A stretch of DNA of 41,417 bases from Candidatus Kapaibacterium sp. Its GTDB lineage: Bacteria; Bacteroidota; Ignavibacteria; Kapaibacteriales; UBA4661. This document shows positions 16,122-24,491 of the stretch, piece after piece. The translations under genes were made by a program, and so were the position numbers. Numbering within the stretch: the first letter of the stretch is position 1; every line of letters starts with the position of its first letter. The stretch lies in NCBI GenBank assembly GCA_004292595.1, contig RDXM01000122.1, positions 1 through 41,417 on the forward strand. The letters run 5' to 3'. The notes under the pieces were generated by a model, which did no database searches, was not told the DNA's origin, and saw only the letters and a program-made list of their open reading frames with translations.

Positions 16122-16276
16122 TGTGAAGATGATAATGCCGCTTGTTTCAGTTTGTAAATATGCAAAAAGAGTGTAATTTGTTGGACGAAAAATAACGAAA
16201 AAAGTACGTTGTAATAAAACTGTAATAAAAACACACCTATTTCATCCTCAACTTTTTACAAATATCAGGAGACGTT

Positions 16277-17209
16277 ATGGATTCAATGATTGGTTTTGTG
16301 GTTAGTTTTGTGGTCGTTCTTCTTCTTCTCTTTAGTGCATTCGTAACGGTGCAACAAGGAACGGTTGCTGTCATTACAATTTTTGGGAAATTTCAGCGTG
16401 TAATGAATCCAGGCTTGAACATCAAAATTCCCTTTATTGAAACGGTCTTTCGGCGCGTTTCGGTGCAGAACCGTTCAGCAGAATTGGAATTTCAGGCAAC
16501 AACAATAGACCAAGCAAATGTTCATTTTACAGCAATGCTCCTTTTTTCGGTCGTAAATCATGCGGAAGAAACTATCAAAAATGTAGCGTTTAAGTTTGTT
16601 GATGAGCAGAATTTTATGCAAGCATTGGTGCGCTCCGTGGAAGGCTCGGTACGGGGGTTTGTGGCAACAAAAAAGCAGTCGGAAATTTTGGCATTGCGCC
16701 GTGAAATTGTCGAAGATGTAAAAGACCAGCTCGACCACACGCTGGAAGGTTGGGGGTATCATCTCATTGATTTACAAATGAACGACATTACTTTTGATGA
16801 AGCCATTATGCGCTCTATGGCGCAGGTAGTGGCATCGAATAATCTCAAAGCAGCAGCAGAAAATGAAGGTCAGGCATTGCTTATTACCAAAACAAAACAG
16901 GCGGAGGCGGAAGGAAATGCTATTCGCATTGCTGCCGAAGCAGAGCGCCAAGCGGCGCAGTTGCGCGGTCAAGGTATCGCGCTTTTCCGCGAAGAAGTTG
17001 CCAAAGGCATGACTCAAGCTGCAAAAGAAATGCAAGCTGCGCAAATGGACACCTCTGCAATTCTCTTCTCCATGTGGACGGAATCGCTCAAGCATTTTGC
17101 AGAATATGGCAAAGGAAATGTTATTCTTTTGGATGGCTCAACCGAAGGTATGGCGCGGACAATGCACCAAATGATGTCGCTCACGCAATTACAAGAGCAG
17201 AAAAAATGA
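16277..17209 (+). CDS. SPFH/Band 7 (stomatin/prohibitin-like) membrane protein
   Basis: This 310-residue protein has one N-terminal membrane segment (IGFVVSFVVVLLLLFSAF, residues 5-22), then the SPFH domain starting VQQGTVAVITIFGKFQRVMNPGLNIKIPFIE, and a long Ala/Glu-rich coiled coil (KQAEAEGNAIRIAAEAERQA). Such proteins oligomerise at the inner membrane and act as scaffolds for proteases (HflK/HflC-like) or membrane microdomains. CAGGAG lies upstream of ATG 16277, one of the better ribosome-binding sites here. It stands alone, without an NfeD partner, next to a parS site. Confidence 0.92.
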   Translation: MDSMIGFVVSFVVVLLLLFSAFVTVQQGTVAVITIFGKFQRVMNPGLNIKIPFIETVFRRVSVQNRSAELEFQATTIDQANVHFTAMLLFSVVNHAEETIKNVAFKFVDEQNFMQALVRSVEGSVRGFVATKKQSEILALRREIVEDVKDQLDHTLEGWGYHLIDLQMNDITFDEAIMRSMAQVVASNNLKAAAENEGQALLITKTKQAEAEGNAIRIAAEAERQAAQLRGQGIALFREEVAKGMTQAAKEMQAAQMDTSAILFSMWTESLKHFAEYGKGNVILLDGSTEGMARTMHQMMSLTQLQEQKK

Positions 17210-17251
17210 TACAAGCTACAGATGAAATTCTGTTGAAGCTACTGCAAAGTA

Positions 17252-17698
17252 TCAGGCATCTAACCTTTTATTTTGCAAAAAATCATCATAATTACGGTAA
17301 TAGTCTTGCTCGGAATAAAAATTTGATGCCAACACAAACAACACCGCACCTGATGAAAAACCGACAAGTTCGCGCCAAATCATCGTCGGCACGTACAAGC
17401 CATTATATGGGCGGTCGAGTGTAATCGTGGTTTTATCGCGTCCGTCGTCCAACACGACTTGGAAGCTGCCAGAGAGTGCAACAATGAGTTGCTGCAAATC
17501 CTTGTGTGCGTGTCCGCCACGCTCTGCACCGCCTGGCACGTCGTAGAGGTAATACGCCCGCTTGATGTCAAAGGGCAGCACACCGCGTCCATTCTCAGTA
17601 CTGCCCGTAGAAGCTGATTCCACAAACGACAAACTGCCGCGCATATCTTCGCCAAGTTTGGGAAGGCTGATGATAGAGCAATGGTGGATAGTAGTCAT
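17252..17698 (-). CDS. Sugar 3,4-ketoisomerase (FdtA/QdtA, WxcM-like cupin)
   Basis: This 148-residue cupin has DIKRAYYLYDVPGGAERGGHAHKDLQQ, with the active-site histidines in GGHAHK, then LIVALSGSFQVVLDDG and the end SNFYSEQDYYRNYDDF. All of this is typical of dTDP-4-keto-6-deoxyglucose 3,4-ketoisomerases. They shift the keto group from C4 to C3 so that an aminotransferase of the FdtB/QdtB type can install a 3-amino group; such an aminotransferase is encoded at 10626-11729. ATG 17698. No acetyltransferase domain is fused. Confidence 0.9.
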   Translation of the reverse strand: MTTIHHCSIISLPKLGEDMRGSLSFVESASTGSTENGRGVLPFDIKRAYYLYDVPGGAERGGHAHKDLQQLIVALSGSFQVVLDDGRDKTTITLDRPYNGLYVPTMIWRELVGFSSGAVLFVLASNFYSEQDYYRNYDDFLQNKRLDA

Positions 17699-17746
17699 AG
17701 AAACGAGATGTAATGCGGTTTCGCGGCTTGTTTTCTCAAAAGGAAT

Positions 17747-18511
17747 TTATTTCCTCAATCCAAAAATAAGATACAGCAAGGGGCGTAAAATACGCCACCA
17801 ATCAATAAACGGTCGGATATGCGAGTATTTACGCCCTTTAAGATTCAGAACGGTTTTTTTGTCTTCAGGGTATATTTTCGAGGTCGCAACCTCCGTAAAA
17901 CGCCATTTCTTGGATTTCAGCACTTTGTAATGCAGATACGTCTCGAACTCGTAGGTATCAAGCCATTCTTGGTGCATATTGATATTCGGGTCGTCGAAAA
18001 TATCTGTGCGATAAGCGCGAAAGCCGTCTAGCGCATCGGTGCAACGTTTTCCCGTAATGACCGAAAACATAAGCGCGTGAACTTTCACCATCACCAGGCG
18101 GAAAAGCGGCGTGTGCTCGCGGCGATTGTCGGCATCCATGCCGCTCAAGTAGCGCGAACCCTGCACGTAATCTGCTTTTCCCTCAAGAATCGGCGCGAAC
18201 AGGCGTGAAATCTCTTCGGGATGATTTTTATTATTTCCAGGAATAATGGCAACAGCCTGAAAACCCTGCTGCCGTGCGTATTCGATACAATTTTTGATAG
18301 CTTTACCCACACCACGATTAGGATTGGTACGGAGTACAGGGTAAGAGTAGCGTTCTAAGCAAGTATCGGAGCCATCGGTCGAGCCATCAATATGGACGAC
18401 AACGGCAAAGGGAAAGGTTGAAGGAAATTTCTGCAACGTGCGTTCAAGGTCGCCGCCGTTATTGTACGTTACCAGCCCTACAATACAGTCTTTTTCAGTG
18501 ATACCGCTCAT
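17747..18511 (-). CDS. Family 2 glycosyltransferase, GNNK variant (polyprenyl-phosphate type)
   Basis: This 254-residue GT-A protein contains VGLVTYNNGGDLERTL, then VVHIDGSTDGSDT and NRGVGKAIKNCIEYA. Where DPM-type GT2 enzymes have D-x-D (PADLQ/DGDGQ), it reads IIPGNNKNHPEEI. The remaining features (VQGSRYL, DALDGFRAYR) are as in dolichyl/undecaprenyl-phosphate sugar transferases. From memory a bacterial subfamily with GNNK exists, so this is probably a subfamily trait rather than decay. There is a hydrophobic C-terminal patch but no clear membrane helix pair. It lies in a minus-strand run between the ketoisomerase and the GT4 gene. Confidence 0.83.
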   Translation of the reverse strand: MSGITEKDCIVGLVTYNNGGDLERTLQKFPSTFPFAVVVHIDGSTDGSDTCLERYSYPVLRTNPNRGVGKAIKNCIEYARQQGFQAVAIIPGNNKNHPEEISRLFAPILEGKADYVQGSRYLSGMDADNRREHTPLFRLVMVKVHALMFSVITGKRCTDALDGFRAYRTDIFDDPNINMHQEWLDTYEFETYLHYKVLKSKKWRFTEVATSKIYPEDKKTVLNLKGRKYSHIRPFIDWWRILRPLLYLIFGLRK

Positions 18512-18654
18512 TCTGCTTTGCCTAAAGTGGTCAAAAAATGGTCAAAAAGTTTGGATAAATTTTGCAAGCCAGCAAGTTACACAATTCTTAGGAAAGAGGG
18601 AAGGTGAAAGCGTGTTTTGTCGAGGTTTGTGAAGAAAATTATTTCCGTTGAAAA

Positions 18655-19806
18655 TTACTTCTGCAAAATTTCTTCAAATAAAACATGAATTTGTGCAAAC
18701 GCATTCGACTGAGCTTTTGTGCGTACATTAGCAGAGAAGTCCGTTGTGGCGCGGAGTTCGTAGAATCGTTGCACAGCATTTGCTAATGCTTCTGGCGATG
18801 CTGGTGGCACAACCAAGCCTGTTTTTTCGACCTCCACCGACTCCGCTAACCCACCAACATCGCTTACAATGACAGGGCAATCAAAACCGTAGGCAATGCC
18901 CAGAATCCCGCTTTGTGTCGCGCTTCGGTAGGGAAGTATGACTACATCGGAGGCAGCGTAAAATTCCGCAACAAATTCATTGGGAATAAACGAATCGAAC
19001 ATTTTCACCGACTCGGTAATGCCCAGCTCGTCAATAAGCCGATAATAGCTTTTGCGCTCGTCGTAAAATTCACCCGCAACAAGCAGCTTCACACGAGGAT
19101 TGGTGCGGTGTATAAGCGGCATTGCTTGGAGCAAAATATCCAAACCTTTGTACGTGCGAATGTAGCCGAAAAAGAGAATTACGTCATCGTCATTCGTATA
19201 ACCAAACTTCGTCTTTGCCGCATATTTACTGGTGTTGCGGGCAGTTTGGGCATAAAATTTACCGAAGACGGGTAATTCAGAACGATAAACGGGTATATTT
19301 TTCGCAAACGGTTTGACATCTTCTGCAACCTGACCCGACAACACCAGAAATGATGCGGCATTAGCGAGACCGAACTTGGTCAGAAATTTATCAATAAACC
19401 GTGCTTCGTGCGAAATAACATTTTCCGTGATAAAGAGAATTTTTTTGCGATATTCTTTGCCCAGAAGCGTAGAAATGACGCGGTGTGCAGGTCCAAAAAA
19501 GGGATTCCACCAATCGAACACAACCAAATCTGGCTTTAGTTCTCTGATGCGCCGTGCTGTGCGCCACCACGACACAGGATTGACCGAGTTTATGAGACGC
19601 TCATTCGGAATTTGCTTGGTCATTTCTTGGCTTTGGTCGAACTGCGTTGTTCCTGGAAAAAGCAGCGACGGATAGAGCAAGGTGTAATTGATAAAATGCA
19701 CCTCGAAATGCGGCGCAAGTGCCTCGTACAAATGCGACATAAACAGCGCATTCCCGCCACGATACGGATATGCTGGACCAAGTAAAACGATTCGTTGTTG
19801 TGCCAT
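18655..19806 (-). CDS. Family 4 glycosyltransferase (GT-B fold)
   Basis: This 383-residue protein has an N-terminal acceptor domain starting RIVLLGPAYPYRGGNALF, the glycine-rich loop of GT4 enzymes. The C-terminal donor domain has ILFFGYIRTYKGLDILLQAMPL, VILPYRSATQSGILGIAYGFDCPVIVSDVGG and LAESVEVEKTGLVVPP, which includes the S-G-I-x-G-I-A variant of the E-x7-E motif. It transfers a sugar in surface polysaccharide synthesis at the cytoplasmic side. ATG 19806. The GT2 and ketoisomerase genes downstream on the same strand are probably part of the same pathway. Confidence 0.92.
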   Translation of the reverse strand: MAQQRIVLLGPAYPYRGGNALFMSHLYEALAPHFEVHFINYTLLYPSLLFPGTTQFDQSQEMTKQIPNERLINSVNPVSWWRTARRIRELKPDLVVFDWWNPFFGPAHRVISTLLGKEYRKKILFITENVISHEARFIDKFLTKFGLANAASFLVLSGQVAEDVKPFAKNIPVYRSELPVFGKFYAQTARNTSKYAAKTKFGYTNDDDVILFFGYIRTYKGLDILLQAMPLIHRTNPRVKLLVAGEFYDERKSYYRLIDELGITESVKMFDSFIPNEFVAEFYAASDVVILPYRSATQSGILGIAYGFDCPVIVSDVGGLAESVEVEKTGLVVPPASPEALANAVQRFYELRATTDFSANVRTKAQSNAFAQIHVLFEEILQK

Positions 19807-19954
19807 GTTGGAGAGCGTGATTCAATCTGTATAATTTTTTGCCGCAATTTACGCACAAATCTCGTAGTTTCGTGTGCGGAAAAAACTGCAAACGCATTCT
19901 CCGCCGAAAAACAATTTGCAACAACACATCATTCACCCTTCAACACAAGTAATT

Positions 19955-21313
19955 ATGCGCTATACCGTCGTTGGTGCAGGCAAAAGCGGCATTGGTGCTG
20001 CGACGCTCGCACAAGAACTAGGACACACCGTTTTTCTCACCGAAGCAAAACCACACGAGCAAGCAAAAGACGCTGCTGACCTTCTGCTGAAACGCAGTAT
20101 TGATGCGGAGTTTGGCGGACATACCGATAAAGCCATGCTCGCCGATTGTCTCATTACCTCGCCGGGCGTTCCGCCTTCCAGCCCACTTTTTATCGAAGCG
20201 GAAAAGCGTGGTATTCCGATTATCAGCGAGGTAGAATTTGCGTGGCAGCAGATTGACCCCCTGAAAAATCCCGTCGTTGCTATTACGGGAACAAACGGAA
20301 AGACCACCACGACCGCGCTCACAGCGCATATTTTTAATAATTCTGGCAAAAAAGCGATTGCTTGTGGGAACATTGGCAAGGCAATGACGACGGTCGTAAA
20401 AGACGTGGAAGAAGGAACAATTTTAGTCGTCGAAGCCAGTAGTTATCAGCTTGACAGGGTTTCGACCTTTCGTCCCGACGTGGCAATGATTTTGAACATC
20501 ACCCCCGACCATCTGAGCTATCACGGCACATTCGAGCAATATTGCGCCGCAAAGTATAAAATTTCTCAGAACCAAAATGAAAAAAATGTGTTAATTTTGA
20601 ATGCCGATAATGAAGCGTCGCTTGCAGCAGCGCGGCTTCCCAATCGTGCGCACATCCTACCTTTTAGTCTATATCCCTTGCAGCAGGGCGCGTTTGCTGC
20701 TCAGAGCAGTATTCGGTTTGTTGGAATGGACTCTGCTTCTTCTTCACAGCATACAGAGGAACAATTAATGACCATTGATGAACTCCGTATTCCAGGGACT
20801 CACAATGTCTATAATTCAATGGCTGCAGCCTTGGCTGCGCGTGCCTTTGAAGTGCGCAATGAGAATATCCGTGATAGCCTGATGAGTTTTCGTGGCGTGG
20901 AACACCGCTTGGAGTATGTTCGATTGCTCAACAACATCGAATTTATCAACGATTCCAAAGCAACGAATATCAACTCAACGTGGTATGCACTTTCCAGTTT
21001 TAAGAAGCCCCTTGTGTGGATTGCTGGTGGGCGCGGCGACAACAACGATTACGCCCAACTCGACGACCTTGTCCGCAAGAATGTACGCGCTGTTGTGGCG
21101 ATTGGCGAAGAAAAAGATGCAATTTTCAATCACTTCAGCGTGATAACGCGCTGCATCAAAGCGGGCGATATGCAGGATGCTGTGCGCATTGCCGCAGAAC
21201 AGGCTTCCAGCGATGATGTGGTGCTGTTTTCACCCGCTTGCAAGTCCTTCGATATGTTTGCCAATTACGAGCATCGCGGCGATGTTTTCAAGGAAACGGT
21301 GCAGAATTTGTGA
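19955..21313 (+). CDS. murD: UDP-N-acetylmuramoylalanine--D-glutamate ligase
   Basis: MurD adds D-glutamate to UDP-MurNAc-L-Ala in peptidoglycan synthesis. The 452-residue protein has the UDP-binding start RYTVVGAGKSGIGAATLA, the ATP loop VVAITGTNGKTTTTAL (GTNGKTT at 112-118), LNITPDHLSYHGTFEQYCAAK with its metal and carbamylation-region residues, and the C-terminal domain GVEHRLEYV ... NDSKATN ... IAGGRGDNNDY. ATG 19955 matches the family; an in-frame extension to 19874 is not needed. It is not in a division/cell-wall cluster and is divergent from GT4 genes. A toxin-antitoxin pair starts 18 bases after its stop. Confidence 0.96.
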   Translation: MRYTVVGAGKSGIGAATLAQELGHTVFLTEAKPHEQAKDAADLLLKRSIDAEFGGHTDKAMLADCLITSPGVPPSSPLFIEAEKRGIPIISEVEFAWQQIDPLKNPVVAITGTNGKTTTTALTAHIFNNSGKKAIACGNIGKAMTTVVKDVEEGTILVVEASSYQLDRVSTFRPDVAMILNITPDHLSYHGTFEQYCAAKYKISQNQNEKNVLILNADNEASLAAARLPNRAHILPFSLYPLQQGAFAAQSSIRFVGMDSASSSQHTEEQLMTIDELRIPGTHNVYNSMAAALAARAFEVRNENIRDSLMSFRGVEHRLEYVRLLNNIEFINDSKATNINSTWYALSSFKKPLVWIAGGRGDNNDYAQLDDLVRKNVRAVVAIGEEKDAIFNHFSVITRCIKAGDMQDAVRIAAEQASSDDVVLFSPACKSFDMFANYEHRGDVFKETVQNL

Positions 21314-21331
21314 TGATTACGTGATATTTTT

Positions 21332-21625
21332 ATGCAGGGATTTGAATGGGATGCAGAGAAAGCCGCACTAAACCTCAAGAAACATGGTGTTTCCTTTGAA
21401 GAAGCAGAAAGTGTTTTTATGGATAGTTTTGGCTTGGAAGAGCTTGACGAGGAGCATTCCCAAGCAGAAGTTCGTTTGGTATTGATTGGCTTGTCGTCAT
21501 CGTTGCGTGTGTTGGTGACAGTGTACACGGAACGTGGCTCTAAAATTCGTTTAATTTCATCACGGAAAGCAAATGCAAAAGAACGCAAAGCATACCAAGC
21601 CTACCGCCAGTCAAGCGGTGGATGA
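21332..21625 (+). CDS. brnT: BrnT-family toxin (DUF497)
   Basis: This 97-residue protein begins FEWDAEKAALNLKKHGVSFEEA, the DUF497 hallmark, and ends with IRLISSRKANAKERKAY, where the arginine-rich strand-helix forms the RNase active region. BrnT is a RelE-like ribonuclease toxin. The gene begins 18 bases after murD and overlaps the following antitoxin gene by 53 bases, so the two are translationally coupled. A normal BrnT antitoxin binds the toxin and represses the shared promoter. The overlap with murD's transcription unit is unusual. Confidence 0.88.
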   Translation: MQGFEWDAEKAALNLKKHGVSFEEAESVFMDSFGLEELDEEHSQAEVRLVLIGLSSSLRVLVTVYTERGSKIRLISSRKANAKERKAYQAYRQSSGG

Positions 21626-21821
21626 TGATTTGCACGTACCAGAATTTGATTTTTCTCGTGCAAAGCCGAATAGGTTTGCTAAACGGTGCGCAAAGGGTAC
21701 AACGCGAACAATCATTAGTGCGACAGGCGAAAAAAAAGTGTACGTCTCGCTTGATGCCGATGTGGCAAAGAAATTTCGCTCGTCAAAATCGGTGAATGAG
21801 ACTCTTCGTTCTTTTCTGTAG
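21573..21821 (+). CDS. Antitoxin partner of BrnT
   Basis: This 82-residue protein starts inside the toxin gene. The middle part DFSRAKPNRFAKRC and the end VYVSLDADVAKKFRSSKSVNETLRSFL look like the antitoxins that accompany DUF497 and similar toxins, where the last ~25 residues form a ribbon-helix-helix-like DNA-binding/dimerisation unit. It probably neutralises BrnT and autoregulates. An intrinsic terminator follows at 21872. Family assignment to BrnA proper is not certain, because the tail differs from the classical one. Confidence 0.78.
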   Translation: MQKNAKHTKPTASQAVDDDLHVPEFDFSRAKPNRFAKRCAKGTTRTIISATGEKKVYVSLDADVAKKFRSSKSVNETLRSFL

Positions 21822-21871
21822 TCTTGTTTTTGCAGTACGCCGCTCATAAAAATTTAGGGTAAAAAAATTGG

Positions 21872-21910
21872 GGGAAGCCAGCATTTGTGAGGGCTTCCCT
21901 TGCTTTTTTT
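21872..21910 (+). terminator. Rho-independent terminator after the toxin-antitoxin pair
   Basis: GGGAAGCC (21872-21879) pairs with GGCTTCCC (21892-21899), followed by TTGCTTTTTTT. Confidence 0.85.
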
Positions 21911-21998
21911 GAAAAATGAATATCGTTGTATAAATGCTTATGTAATTGTTTATGTAAGTGCTTATGTAATATACATTGACACACAAACACAAGAAACC

Positions 21999-22616
21999 AT
22001 GCGCTTTTCAAGAATAATCTTCACAATATTTGCATTGGAAATATTCGCAGGATTCAGCCTCGAATCGTGCAACAAAGCCGAAGCTGGAAAGCCAGAAGCC
22101 TCAGCACGGAAGCGTGTTCCCGATGTACTTGTGCGCACAACAAACGGCGACACGGTTCGTCTTTCTCATTACTACAAGCAAGCTCCGATGCTGCTTTCCG
22201 TCTATCTCGGCGTGGGCTGCCCGATGTGCGTGATGAGCATGAAGCAACTTTCTCAGCACGCGCTCCGTATAAAGACCTACGGTTGGAATGTCGTCGCCCT
22301 CAGCAACGACGCGCCAGAAGATAACCGCACCGCGCTCGAAAAACCGAACTTTGATAGCTCATTTGTGCAGGCAGGGGAAAATTTTGCCATTGAACTTTTG
22401 TCAGATTCTGACCATGTTGCAATGGAAACACTCGGCTGTTATCGGCGAAAATTGGACACCGAGCGGCATGGAATGTTTCTCATCGACAAGCAAGGTTTTG
22501 TGCGCTTTGAAGCCATTGACCGCCGCCCATATGAGCAGTGGCAAATTTTGATTGACAGCATGAAAGTCTTGAATCAAGAAGCGAGAGCAAACGCACAAAA
22601 TCAAGGTACTCGCTAA
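21999..22616 (+). CDS. Redoxin (peroxiredoxin/thioredoxin-like) lipoprotein
   Basis: This 205-residue protein has a hydrophobic leader ending at a probable lipobox LESC (C24), followed by a thioredoxin-fold domain: VLVRTTNGDTVRLSHYYKQAPMLL, then LGVGCPMCVMSMKQLSQ with a CPMC active site (C74, C77). The rest (WNVVALSNDAPEDN, FLIDKQGFVRFEAID) is as in AhpC/TSA-type redoxins. It is likely periplasmic and membrane-anchored, acting in thiol redox or metal-centre maturation. ATG 21999 gives the leader; upstream codons to 21900 come from a terminator. The heme/copper lipoprotein gene follows after 52 bases, suggesting one operon. Confidence 0.83.
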   Translation: MRFSRIIFTIFALEIFAGFSLESCNKAEAGKPEASARKRVPDVLVRTTNGDTVRLSHYYKQAPMLLSVYLGVGCPMCVMSMKQLSQHALRIKTYGWNVVALSNDAPEDNRTALEKPNFDSSFVQAGENFAIELLSDSDHVAMETLGCYRRKLDTERHGMFLIDKQGFVRFEAIDRRPYEQWQILIDSMKVLNQEARANAQNQGTR

Positions 22617-22668
22617 AAAATCATCGAATAAATATCTCTCCATATTTCATTTACTAAAGGTTTCACTC

Positions 22669-24051
22669 ATGCGTTCCTCATTGTTTTCTCGGATACCCGC
22701 ATTGATACTGAGTTTCTCGCTCGGTTCTGCAATTATTAGCTCCTGTGGAATGGACACCAATGGTCAGCAAAATCCCGTTGAAGCTGGCTCGGACTTTGCC
22801 ATTCTGCAAGAAAAAATTCTTACGCCAAACTGCGCCACAAGCGGCTGCCACGACTCGCGCAATGCTGTTGGCGGTTTGGATTTATCGCCCGCCGTTGCAT
22901 ACAACAATTTGGTCGGCGTTGCGGCAACAAATGAAAACGCCAAAGCTGATAAACTCTTGCGCGTGAAAGCAGGCGACCCGTACAAGAGCTTTTTGTACGT
23001 TAAGCTCGATAGCGCGAATCTGCACAAGTCCGATGGCTACGGAAGCGTGATGCCGCTTGGTTCACGCGCACTTCCAGCAGGACAGTTGCAATTTATTACG
23101 TTGTGGATTGCTGGTGGCGCGTCAAAATCTGGCTCAACGCTTGACCGTGCGCTCCTCAACGACCCACGCCCGCAAAATGAAACCATCGCACTGGCGCCAC
23201 CCAGCAATGGTGTGCAGTTCCGCGTACCAAGTTTTGGTATTCCGCCACAATTTGAGCGTGAAATTTTTTATGCGCAAAAGAACCCACAAGATTTGCTCGT
23301 CACAAAATTTGAACTCATTCAGCGCGACCGCAGCCACCACTTTATTTTGTACGCCTTCGACCCAAAACGCACCTCAAGTATGCCGCAAGTAGGCGTTTTC
23401 CGCGACTTGTATAATGCTAAAGGGGAATTTAGCAATCAAACACTCTCCAGTATGTCGGGACGCACGTTTGTGATTGGTTCGCAGTTGAAGCAGGAAACAA
23501 TCGAATTTCCCGAAGGAATGGCAATGAAAATCCCCTCAACATGGCTTCTGGACTTGAATTCGCACTACACCAACGGCACACGCGAAACCACACAAGGCGA
23601 AGTATTGCTGAATCTGCATTCCACCACGCCCGACAAAGTAAAAACGCTCGTCAAGCCGCTTGAATTGGGCTTTTACAACCTTTCCTTACTGCCGAAAAGA
23701 GAAACCGTCGTGGAGACAACCTTTTTGGTCGGCGGGGCAAGCCAGCGCGGGCGCGACCGCTTTGATGCAGGTGATACGGTTATCAATCTCATTGGCGTAA
23801 CCTCGCACACACACCGCATGGGACGGCGGTTTGTGGTGCAAATTGTGGGCGGTGCGCGTAATGGCGAAACGATTTACACCTGTACAAATTGGCTCAATCC
23901 GCCGCTTGTTCACTTCAAAACGCCGATTGTTCTGCGTCGTGGAGAGGGCTTGAAATCTATTGCCACGTACTTCAACGATACCGACGAACCCGTTTCGTTC
24001 GGCTTCCGCTCGACCGATGAAATGAACTTCATTTTTGGGTATTACTACTAA
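22669..24051 (+). CDS. Lipoprotein with c-type heme motif and copper monooxygenase-like (PHM/DBM) domains
   Basis: This 460-residue protein has a lipobox ISSC (C26). Residues 46-150 resemble a Planctomycete-type cytochrome c domain: LTPNCATSGCHDSRNAVGGLDLS, with an unusual C-x4-C-H heme motif (C55, C60, H61), and FITLWIAGGA. Residues about 170-460 fit the ascorbate-dependent copper type II monooxygenase fold: RSHHFILYAFD (CuH-type histidines), LDLNSHYTNGT and TSHTHRMGRRF (His ligands), and a final STDEMNFIFGYYY with the methionine expected at the second copper. It probably acts on the cell surface or in the periplasm as an oxidoreductase; the substrate is unknown. The redoxin gene upstream may serve copper or heme maturation. 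Confidence 0.78.
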   Translation: MRSSLFSRIPALILSFSLGSAIISSCGMDTNGQQNPVEAGSDFAILQEKILTPNCATSGCHDSRNAVGGLDLSPAVAYNNLVGVAATNENAKADKLLRVKAGDPYKSFLYVKLDSANLHKSDGYGSVMPLGSRALPAGQLQFITLWIAGGASKSGSTLDRALLNDPRPQNETIALAPPSNGVQFRVPSFGIPPQFEREIFYAQKNPQDLLVTKFELIQRDRSHHFILYAFDPKRTSSMPQVGVFRDLYNAKGEFSNQTLSSMSGRTFVIGSQLKQETIEFPEGMAMKIPSTWLLDLNSHYTNGTRETTQGEVLLNLHSTTPDKVKTLVKPLELGFYNLSLLPKRETVVETTFLVGGASQRGRDRFDAGDTVINLIGVTSHTHRMGRRFVVQIVGGARNGETIYTCTNWLNPPLVHFKTPIVLRRGEGLKSIATYFNDTDEPVSFGFRSTDEMNFIFGYYY

Positions 24052-24055
24052 GAAA

Positions 24056-24090
24056 GGATGAAGTCTGAGGGCTGAAGGAAGAAGCTGAAA
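24056..24090 (+). repeat. Purine-rich 7-nt-period repeat behind a stop codon
   Basis: Heptads GGATGAA, GTCTGAG, GGCTGAA, GGAAGAA and GCTGAAA begin four bases after the stop codon of the heme/copper lipoprotein gene, on the mRNA strand. Confidence 0.55.
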
Positions 24091-24113
24091 ATGATGTGCA
24101 AAAAATGATGTGC

Positions 24114-24173
24114 AAAGAGCGCAGACACTCACGTCGCCACAAGCTGGCAATCGTAAGTATCTGCGCTCTTTTT
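24114..24173 (+). terminator. Terminator-like hairpin after the heme/copper lipoprotein gene
   Basis: AGCGCAGA (24118-24125) pairs with TCTGCGCT (24160-24167), extended by AAAG/CTTT, then TTTTT. The loop is about 34 bases, long for an intrinsic terminator. Confidence 0.6.
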
Positions 24174-24216
24174 GTAAATAGTTCGTGTGATTTCAAAATA
24201 CAAGGCAAACTCAAAA

Positions 24217-24252
24217 AATCCTGAGAATCCTGTCAATCCTGAAATCCGTGAC
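24217..24252. repeat. Short tandem 9-nt repeat (AATCCTGNN)
   Basis: AATCCTGAG, AATCCTGTC, AATCCTGAA and a degenerate ATCCGTGAC follow in tandem in the gap before the small membrane protein. The period is clear; the function is unknown. Confidence 0.55.
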
Positions 24253-24281
24253 CGTCGAACGAAGCATTTCCGATGATGAGC

Positions 24282-24491
24282 TTAATTGATATACGTTTGA
24301 TACGCAATAATCGCAAGTACAATCAACACCAGCCAAATAGCCACTTTGACGAGTTTTTTCAAAATTGCAAAGCCCAAGCCAACCGCAACAACCGCCAAAA
24401 CGACCTGTAAAAACAAGGGCAAACGCGAAATGCTGTCAATAAGTTCATTGGAAAGCAGTAACGCAAAAGGAGCTGAAAAGAGAGTATTCAT
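24282..24491 (-). CDS. Small membrane protein, unknown function
   Basis: This 69-residue protein has a hydrophobic stretch LPLFLQVVLAVVAVGLGFAI and a second one, VAIWLVLIVLAIIAY, separated by LKKLVK. It may span the membrane twice. No family is recognised. ATG 24491 and the stop at 24282 are clean, and the codon pattern is consistent with a real short gene. It is divergent from the LipM-like gene and has no obvious partner. Confidence 0.5.
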   Translation of the reverse strand: MNTLFSAPFALLLSNELIDSISRLPLFLQVVLAVVAVGLGFAILKKLVKVAIWLVLIVLAIIAYQTYIN

